A stretch of DNA of 9,458 nt. Source: Acidobacteriota bacterium (lineage in GTDB: Bacteria; Acidobacteriota; Blastocatellia; Pyrinomonadales; Pyrinomonadaceae). Below the pieces are notes generated by a model, which saw only the letters and a list, made by a program, of their open reading frames with translations, was not told the origin of the DNA and ran no database searches. The stretch's first letter is position 1, and every line of letters begins with the position of its first letter. Shown piece after piece: positions 4,521 through 9,458 of the stretch. The DNA lies in NCBI GenBank assembly GCA_013813755.1, contig JACCRD010000037.1, positions 1 through 9,458 on the forward strand, given 5' to 3'. The position numbers and the translations under genes are program-made.

Positions 4521-7040
4521 TTCCGGAGCGTCGCCGCGCTTTATTTTTTCAAAAATTTCGCTGTTGACCAGAAGACGGTTATATTTTTCGGTCTGCCAAT
4601 CGTTCGGAAAAAGTTTGCGGAGCGCGATGGCAATTTCAATGCCGGTTCTGACCGGTTTAAAGCTTCCGCGATTGGTAATAATGATGTTAACGCCTCCGAC
4701 TTCCTGGTCTTTGAAAACCGAGGCGTTGGGCTTAAACCGAACAGGGACAAAACGCACACCGCTCAAATTTCTGCTATTCAAATACCCGGCGAGTTTTTGC
4801 CCTTCGAGCCATGGCGCGCCGACGATTTCAAACGGGGTATCGGTTCCGCGTCCGACTGATACGTTAGTCGTCTCAAGCAGACCAATTCCCGGGTAAAGCG
4901 TCGCTTCGGTCAGGCTTCGCATATTCGGTGAGGGGTTCGTCCAAATTTGGGAAGTTTCATCAAACCACATTCGGCGCTGCCAATTTTCCATTTTTATCAC
5001 GCGCAAATCAGCGTTGATTTTCTTTTCGATGTTAAACATCTGCGCGATTTCGCCAATCGTCATCGCGTGCCGAACGGGTAAGTTGTGTGTGGCGACAAAA
5101 GAATATTTATCAGTGTCGGCAATCGCGCCCTCCGTGTCCACGCCGTTGATCGGGTTTGTGCGGTCTAAAACAAAAACGGGCTTTCCCGCTTTTGCCGCTT
5201 CTTCCATCACGTTTTGCAGAGTCGAAATATACGTGTAAAAACGCGCGCCGATATCCTGAATATCAAAAACAATTGCGTCTAAATTTTTCAGATGCTCGGG
5301 TTTCGGGCGGCGCGTTTCGCCGTAGAGCGAATAAATCGGCAAACCGGTTTTCTCGTCGGTCGAATCGACGATTTTTTCCTGGTCAAGCTGCCCGCGAATG
5401 CCGTGTTCGGGCGAAAAAAGCGCGACGAGTTTGACGTTTGCGGCGTTTTTCAAAACATCAATCGTCTGTGTTCCGGCAAGATTTCTGCCCGTGTGATTTG
5501 TAACAAGCCCGATTCGCAAATTTTCAAATTGTTTAAATTTGTCGCGTTCCAAAACGTCGATTCCGTTCAAAACAGTTTGGTTCGCTGTTCGTTGCTCGTT
5601 GCTTGCCGCAGCGGTTCTTTTCGCGCTTTCGGCTTGCTCCTTAAATTTCGGAAGCTGCGCGGCGACTTGCGACGAATAAATATCTTCCGCTAAACGAAAC
5701 ATTTCAATCGGCGTATCTTCGACTGCCGACGCCACAACGGTTGCAACTTTTGCGCGCAATGGAGTTACGTCGCCTTTGCCGTCCGGGTGAACGCGGTTTG
5801 AAAGAAAAACGACAAATGTCTGCGTTACGCGATCAATCCAGACGCTCGTTCCCGTAAAACCAGTATGTCCGAAAGACCCCAACGGAAAAAGCTCACCGCG
5901 ATTCGACGAAAATCCGGTGTTCATATCCCAGCCAAGCCCGCGCGTCGCGCCGTCTTCCGAGACGACAATCGGCGCTGTCATTCGCGCAATCGTTTGCGCC
6001 GACAAAACGCGCTTGCCGTTCAAAATTCCGGCGTTCAAAAGCATTTGGCAATAACGCGCCAAATCGTCGCCGGTCGAAAAAAGTCCGGCGTGTCCGGCGA
6101 TTCCGCCCATTCGATAAGCGGTCGGATCGTGAACTTGCCCGCTCAACATAGTATTTCCATTGAGGTTGCTTCCGCTGAAATTCGCACCAAGATAGCTTTG
6201 TTGTCCCTTAACGTTTTCAGTCGGAGCAACTCTTCCTTTTTTGTTAAATAAACCTGAATTCGTCACTCCTGAAAGTGCGACAAAACTCGAATCCGTCGCC
6301 GTTAATTGGTTAAAGATGTTTTCTTTGGCAAAATCCGCAACAGACTTTCCGCTGATTCTCAGGATTATCTCGCCCAGCACAATAAAGCCGATGTCCGAAT
6401 AAACAAACTTTGTGCCGCTCGGCTGACGCAGAGGTTCTACGGCAAGCTCTTTCAGCATCGAGTCGTTGCCTTCCCACTTTTTGCGTAAATCGAAATCGGG
6501 CTGATAACCTGAAACGTGCGTGAGAAGCTGCTGAATCGTAACTCGTTTAGCGTCTTCGTCCTGAATTTCGGGAATGAATTTGCCGATTGTGTCATTTAGG
6601 CGAAGTTGTCCGCGCTCGACCAGAATCATCACGCTAGTCGCCGTCGCAATCGGTTTCGTCAAACTCGCCGCGTCGAAAATCGTGTCAACCGTCATCTTCT
6701 CAACTGCCGGAACCAAAGCGCGATTACCAAACGCCTTTCGATAAACGATTTTCCCCTTTCGTCCGACCAGCACTACCGCACCCGGAAGTTTTTTGTCGGC
6801 AATGTCTTTTTCAACCAAAGCATCAATCTGTTTGAGCTTTTCGGCGGACATTCCGACTGTATTCGGTGCGGCAGCAGGCAAACTCTGAGCAGTAAGCAGC
6901 GAGCAGTGAGCAATAAGCAGTAAAAAAACCGCACTGCAAATAAATATTTTTAAATGGCTGTAAATTTCTAAACACTGACGCGCAGCATTAAAATTTGAAT
7001 CCTGAATCTTGAATCTTGAATCTTGATTTTTAAACTTCAT
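4446..7040 (-). CDS. namZ: Muropeptide hydrolase fusion: AmiE-like serine hydrolase plus NamZ-like muramidase
   Basis: An 864-residue exported enzyme with two catalytic domains. A hydrophobic signal lies at about 30-51 (cut near LTAQS). Residues 55-460 are a beta-lactamase-fold hydrolase with S126-L-T-K129, Y214-S-D and G-H392-T-G. Residues 491-864 are a DUF1343/GH171 domain with GLVTNHTGRNL, FSPEHG (542-547, Glu545 the likely catalytic acid), VFDIQDIGARFYTY, TNP-x-NG and VGRGTDTPFE. In Bacillus subtilis the equivalents AmiE (YbbE, MurNAc-L-Ala amidase) and NamZ (YbbC, exo-N-acetylmuramidase) are separate neighbours in a muropeptide recycling operon. Here they are one chain, joined by a low-complexity linker (466-490). 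The ATG overlaps the regulator's stop codon (ATGA), implying translational coupling. Residues 1-20 and 43-53 are encoded by heptamer repeats, so the true start could lie slightly downstream. Confidence 0.88.
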   Translation of the reverse strand: MKFKNQDSRFKIQDSNFNAARQCLEIYSHLKIFICSAVFLLLIAHCSLLTAQSLPAAAPNTVGMSAEKLKQIDALVEKDIADKKLPGAVVLVGRKGKIVYRKAFGNRALVPAVEKMTVDTIFDAASLTKPIATATSVMILVERGQLRLNDTIGKFIPEIQDEDAKRVTIQQLLTHVSGYQPDFDLRKKWEGNDSMLKELAVEPLRQPSGTKFVYSDIGFIVLGEIILRISGKSVADFAKENIFNQLTATDSSFVALSGVTNSGLFNKKGRVAPTENVKGQQSYLGANFSGSNLNGNTMLSGQVHDPTAYRMGGIAGHAGLFSTGDDLARYCQMLLNAGILNGKRVLSAQTIARMTAPIVVSEDGATRGLGWDMNTGFSSNRGELFPLGSFGHTGFTGTSVWIDRVTQTFVVFLSNRVHPDGKGDVTPLRAKVATVVASAVEDTPIEMFRLAEDIYSSQVAAQLPKFKEQAESAKRTAAASNEQRTANQTVLNGIDVLERDKFKQFENLRIGLVTNHTGRNLAGTQTIDVLKNAANVKLVALFSPEHGIRGQLDQEKIVDSTDEKTGLPIYSLYGETRRPKPEHLKNLDAIVFDIQDIGARFYTYISTLQNVMEEAAKAGKPVFVLDRTNPINGVDTEGAIADTDKYSFVATHNLPVRHAMTIGEIAQMFNIEKKINADLRVIKMENWQRRMWFDETSQIWTNPSPNMRSLTEATLYPGIGLLETTNVSVGRGTDTPFEIVGAPWLEGQKLAGYLNSRNLSGVRFVPVRFKPNASVFKDQEVGGVNIIITNRGSFKPVRTGIEIAIALRKLFPNDWQTEKYNRLLVNSEIFEKIKRGDAPEEIEKAWQNDLLTFSKRRAQFLLYK
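5581..5608. repeat. Heptamer tandem repeat in the interdomain linker
   Basis: Four 7-bp units (TTCGCTG, TTCGTTG, CTCGTTG, CTTGCCG) encode the linker residues AASNEQRTAN between the hydrolase and muramidase domains. Since 7 is not a multiple of 3, adding or losing one unit would break the frame of the second domain. Confidence 0.7.
6887..6921. repeat. Heptamer tandem repeat in the signal peptide region
   Basis: Five 7-bp units of the form GAGCAGT (GAGCAGT, AAGCAGC, GAGCAGT, GAGCAAT, AAGCAGT) encode, on the minus strand, the signal peptide core LLIAHCSLLTAQ. Confidence 0.75.
6997..7031. repeat. Heptamer tandem repeat at the 5' end of the muropeptidase gene
   Basis: Five 7-bp units (GAATCCT, three GAATCTT, GATTTTT) encode the N-terminal residues NQDSRFKIQDSNF. 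This type resembles the STRR elements known from cyanobacteria and other phyla. Confidence 0.78.
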
Positions 7041-7954
7041 TTGCTTACTCTCAAATCCTTTTCTCGTTCCTTAAAACTTTCTTTACAAAATCGAATAAAC
7101 TCTTTACCAATAGGCGACAAGTATCCGCCTCGCAGTCGGGCTAAACCCAAGTCCCATTTAATTTCCGCGCCTTCGATCATCCACGAAACGAGGCGTTTTT
7201 CACGTATCTCCGGCGCCACGTTTTTTGCGCCGGCGATGCCAACGCCCATCTGGTTCTCGACCATTTTATTGATCGCTTCCTGCCGCGACAGTTCCATCAC
7301 GACATTTGGTCTGACATTTGCCGTCGAGAAAAAATCGTCAATCATCCGGCGCGTGTTGCCGCCTTTTTCGCCCAAAATCAGGTGTTCGCCGGCGAGCGTC
7401 GCCGCACTGATAAATTTTTCGGCGGCAAGCGCGTGTTTCGGATGAGCGATGGCAACGATTTCATCAGTAAAAAGTAAATCGGTCTGAATATTAGAATTTT
7501 CAACCGGCAGAGAAACAAAAGCGATATCAATCTCGCCGTGCATAATTTTTTCAGCCAGCGCGTGACTTGTGCCGGAGTTGACCGTAATTTCAGCGGACGG
7601 AAATTTTCCTTTTAGTTTTTCCAGAATCTGCGGCAATTGCGCCGTCGCAAACATCGCCGACGCGGAACCGATTCGAAGGCGACCGTGTTCCGCGCCCGCT
7701 AGTTCAGCAATTTCGGCAAGCGCCGAGTCGTGTTCGCGCAAAATCCGGCGCGCTCTCTGCAGAAGATATTCACCTGCTTCGGTAATGATTACGCGGCGCG
7801 GCGTGCGCGTAAAAAGAGTCAATCCGACTTCATCTTCAAGCTGGCGAATCTGCATCGAAATCGCCGCCTGCGTAATATTTACCTGCCGCGCGCCGGCGGT
7901 AAAAGTTTTAGCCTCGGCAATTGCCAGAAATGCTTTTAACTGTCTTATTTCCAT
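7037..7954 (-). CDS. LysR-type transcriptional regulator
   Basis: A 305-residue regulator of usual family length. Residues 1-60 form the winged helix-turn-helix (MEIRQLKAFLAIAEAKTF, then the recognition helix TQAAISMQIRQLEDEVG and LFTRTPRRVIITEAG). A linker helix follows to about 90, and a two-lobed effector-binding domain from about 91 (GRLRIGSASAMFA, GEIDIAFVSLP, EAINKMVENQMGVGIAGAK). The coinducer cannot be predicted. No Shine-Dalgarno is visible upstream of the ATG. It is co-transcribed with the muropeptide hydrolase gene (4-nt overlap) and divergent from the amino-sugar kinase, a common LysR arrangement, so both are the probable targets, perhaps in response to a cell-wall sugar. Confidence 0.92.
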   Translation of the reverse strand: MEIRQLKAFLAIAEAKTFTAGARQVNITQAAISMQIRQLEDEVGLTLFTRTPRRVIITEAGEYLLQRARRILREHDSALAEIAELAGAEHGRLRIGSASAMFATAQLPQILEKLKGKFPSAEITVNSGTSHALAEKIMHGEIDIAFVSLPVENSNIQTDLLFTDEIVAIAHPKHALAAEKFISAATLAGEHLILGEKGGNTRRMIDDFFSTANVRPNVVMELSRQEAINKMVENQMGVGIAGAKNVAPEIREKRLVSWMIEGAEIKWDLGLARLRGGYLSPIGKEFIRFCKESFKEREKDLRVSK

Positions 7955-7963
7955 AATTTTTAT

Positions 7964-8026
7964 GGTGAGTAATGCGTGATATATGGTGAATTTCTATTTT
8001 CGATTCATCATTCAAGACTTATCACC
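7964..8026. repeat. Imperfect inverted repeat in the divergent promoter region
   Basis: Sequence opens with GGTGA and closes with TCACC; inner arms ATGGTGAAT and ATTCATCAT pair with one G-U around an 11-nt loop. The left arm also reads as degenerate 7-bp units (TGGTGAG, TAATGCG, TGATATA, TGGTGAA). It lies just upstream of the LysR start, in its likely leader. It could be an operator or a decayed short tandem repeat. Confidence 0.4.
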
Positions 8027-8058
8027 TACGGTTATTGTTTAGATAAAATAATTTAGTT

Positions 8059-8086
8059 TTGATTATAAGACAAGTATCGTTAGAAT
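8059..8086 (+). promoter_or_regulatory. nagK: Probable promoter of the amino-sugar kinase gene
   Basis: TTGATT (8059-8064), a 16-nt spacer and TAGAAT (8081-8086) would start RNA near 8093, leaving about 31 nt before the ATG at 8124. This argues against translation from the TTG at 8097. Confidence 0.5.
8062..8067 (-). promoter_or_regulatory. Possible -10 box for the LysR gene
   Basis: A perfect TATAAT reads on the minus strand, about 108 nt before the LysR ATG, but no good -35 is found at 16-18 nt. It overlaps the -35 of the divergent kinase promoter, so the two would compete and could be controlled together. Confidence 0.3.
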
Positions 8087-8123
8087 ATACCAAAATTTGG
8101 TTTTTCGTCTACAAAAAAATTTA

Positions 8124-9104
8124 ATGGCTTCGGCTGACTCGATTAAATCTAAAACAAAAATCACAAGTAAATCTTATAATTTATATTTAGGTGTTGACGG
8201 CGGCGGCACAAAAACTCACGTTGTTTTGATTGATGACGAAGAAAACGTGATCGGTGAAGGTTTTGCGGGCGCGTCAAATCCTTTGCGCACGGGTATCGAA
8301 ACGGCAGTCGCCAACATTTTGAAAGCGGTTGAAGTTGCTCAGAACGGAACGATTAATCGCGGCGAAATAGTTTCGGCGATGCTCGGTTTAGCCGGTGTTC
8401 GGCGGGCTGACGTCCGGCAGAGAGTTCGCGAACGCATCGCTCAAAGGCTTGGAATAAAATCGATAGAAATTGTCACTGATGCTGAAATTGCGTTTTACGG
8501 CACGACTTTAGGAAAAGCCGGAGTAGTTATTATCGCCGGAACCGGCTCGGTTTGTTATGGAAAAAATGAACAGGGTGAAGTGGCGATTGCCGGTGGTTGG
8601 GGACCTTTGGCGGGTGACGAAGGCGGCGGGATCAGCATTGCCCGGCGCGGACTCCAGGCAATCGCCAAGGCTTCGGACGGACGCGGCAGACCGACGAAAT
8701 TAAGCGCGGCAGGAACAAATTATTTTCGCACTTCCAGAACCGAAAATTTATTGACAGCGATTTACGCTCCGCAAATGGACAATGCGAAAATCGCCGGTTT
8801 TGCTCGTTTCGTAGTGGAAACCGCGCAAGCCGGTGACATTGTGGCAATTGATATTTTAAGTGAAGCCGGACTTGAACTCGGACTTGCCGCTAATGCCGTG
8901 CTCAAAAAGTTAAAATTAAACCGGAAAAAAATTCCAATCGGCTATGTCGGAAGCATTTTTCAAGCAGGACCTTTAATAACCGACGCGCTGCTCGAAATTG
9001 TTCACCAAAGCGCGCCAAAAGCATATATTACGGAGCCGATTCTGCAGCCTGGAAATGCCGCCGCGCAACTCGCTTTTTTAATGTCTAAAAAACGCGGGAA
9101 ATAA
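8124..9104 (+). CDS. nagK: BadF/NagK-type N-acetylglucosamine (or N-acetylmuramate) kinase
   Basis: A 326-residue ASKHA-fold sugar kinase. The ATP-binding phosphate-1 loop is GVDGGGTKTH (23-32). NPLRTG (52-57) follows the first domain, the probable catalytic base is Asp119 in VTDAEIAF, phosphate-2 is IAGTGS (137-142) and GGWGPLAGDEGGG (157-169) is typical of the family. The family includes GlcNAc kinases and the Clostridium MurK that uses MurNAc and GlcNAc. The enzyme would phosphorylate sugars released from peptidoglycan by the neighbouring hydrolase fusion after uptake. Start ATG at 8124 was preferred over TTG 8097 because of the promoter position; neither has a clear ribosome binding site, and the family domain begins only at residue 20. 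Sugar specificity is not decided. Confidence 0.85.
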   Translation: MASADSIKSKTKITSKSYNLYLGVDGGGTKTHVVLIDDEENVIGEGFAGASNPLRTGIETAVANILKAVEVAQNGTINRGEIVSAMLGLAGVRRADVRQRVRERIAQRLGIKSIEIVTDAEIAFYGTTLGKAGVVIIAGTGSVCYGKNEQGEVAIAGGWGPLAGDEGGGISIARRGLQAIAKASDGRGRPTKLSAAGTNYFRTSRTENLLTAIYAPQMDNAKIAGFARFVVETAQAGDIVAIDILSEAGLELGLAANAVLKKLKLNRKKIPIGYVGSIFQAGPLITDALLEIVHQSAPKAYITEPILQPGNAAAQLAFLMSKKRGK

Positions 9105-9154
9105 TAAACAAAACAATTTTTGAGCAGTTAAAAATTATAGACATGCCAATTCAT

Positions 9155-9458
9155 TTATTTGTCTCGGCGCAGTATAAAATCAGCAATTTCACGCAAGAGA
9201 ATTGTTTCCCTCTCAATTTTTTCTAAATCTTTACACGCCGCCGTGTGAACTTTTTCCGCCAACCTTTTTGTTTCTTCCAAACCGTAAAATGCCGGATAAG
9301 TTGCCTTCTCCGCTTGTCTGTCTTTGCCCGCCGTTTTACCTAAAACTTCGGTGGTTTGCGTTACATCCAGCAAGTCATCGGTAACTTGAAAAAGTAAACC
9401 GAGATGCGCGGCATAATTTGCGATTGCTTTTGATTCATTTTCGTTCGCAGCCGCAATG
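9155..9458 (-). CDS. ispA: Polyprenyl (farnesyl/geranylgeranyl) diphosphate synthase, C-terminal part
   Basis: The last 100 codons of a trans-isoprenyl diphosphate synthase; the start lies beyond the right edge. The second aspartate-rich motif is present as FQVTDDLLDVT, which binds Mg-diphosphate, followed by LGKTAGKD and KATYP, hallmarks of IspA-type enzymes, and the C-terminal helices ending IADFILRRDK. It condenses isopentenyl diphosphate with an allylic diphosphate in the cytoplasm for quinone, undecaprenyl or carotenoid precursors. It converges on the kinase gene with a 50-nt gap holding only a weak 7-bp A/T hairpin. Chain length cannot be told because the first motif is outside the window. 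Confidence 0.9.
   Translation of the reverse strand, partial: IAAANENESKAIANYAAHLGLLFQVTDDLLDVTQTTEVLGKTAGKDRQAEKATYPAFYGLEETKRLAEKVHTAACKDLEKIERETILLREIADFILRRDK

Noticed and set aside
4446..7040. A true beta-lactamase (antibiotic resistance) gene
   Set aside because: The S-x-x-K and YSD/HTG motifs are shared by many serine hydrolases; fusion to a GH171 muramidase domain and the recycling neighbours favour a cell-wall salvage role.
7023..7445. Plus-strand open frames opposite the LysR and muropeptidase genes
   Set aside because: They lie antisense to well-supported domain-bearing genes, lack initiation signals, and have compositions expected of shadow frames.

Overview
The window looks like part of a chromosome from an Acidobacteriota-type bacterium, probably class Blastocatellia. 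The grounds are several Oar-like TonB-dependent receptor genes with an N-terminal carboxypeptidase-regulatory domain, heptameric short tandem repeats inside and between genes, and moderate, uneven GC content. This assignment is inference from gene style, not from a marker gene.

Left part (1-4445). Three relatives of one TonB receptor gene lie head-to-tail on the minus strand. The first (1-188) is the start of an apparently intact gene that runs off the left edge. The second (574-2487) keeps the beta-barrel but has lost its signal peptide, regulatory domain and plug. The third (3816-4250) is an in-frame collapse: signal peptide and regulatory domain joined directly to the last barrel strand. 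A 273-274 bp direct repeat (186-459 and 4248-4520) carries the receptor start, its leader and the 3' end of the upstream muropeptidase gene. The array therefore arose by duplication that included part of that neighbour. Within the repeat, a 71-nt leader differs at only 3 positions between copies.

Between the two damaged receptors sits an A+T-richer cassette (about 2518-3708) of two convergent genes. One encodes a small secreted protein whose 12 cysteines are spaced as an exact mirror image (gaps 3-6-10-10-10-17-10-10-10-6-3). The other encodes a membrane-anchored thioredoxin-fold protein with a CHFC active site. Each gene has its own TTGACA promoter, the two promoters share a 17-nt similar core in inverted orientation at the cassette ends, and a perfect 50-nt palindrome separates the genes. 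I read this as a candidate disulfide or metal-handling pair. The cysteine protein is the most novel item in the window.

Right part (4446-9458). A LysR-type regulator gene overlaps by 4 nt a gene for a two-domain secreted enzyme: a serine beta-lactamase-fold hydrolase (AmiE/YbbE-like) fused to a DUF1343/GH171 exo-N-acetylmuramidase (NamZ-like). Divergent from them is a BadF/NagK-type amino-sugar kinase. Together they suggest peptidoglycan fragment salvage: the fusion trims muropeptides outside the cytoplasm, the kinase phosphorylates the released amino sugar inside, and LysR controls the locus. The adjacent TonB receptor array may have served the same uptake function, but its substrate cannot be read from sequence. 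The window ends in the C-terminal third of a polyprenyl diphosphate synthase.
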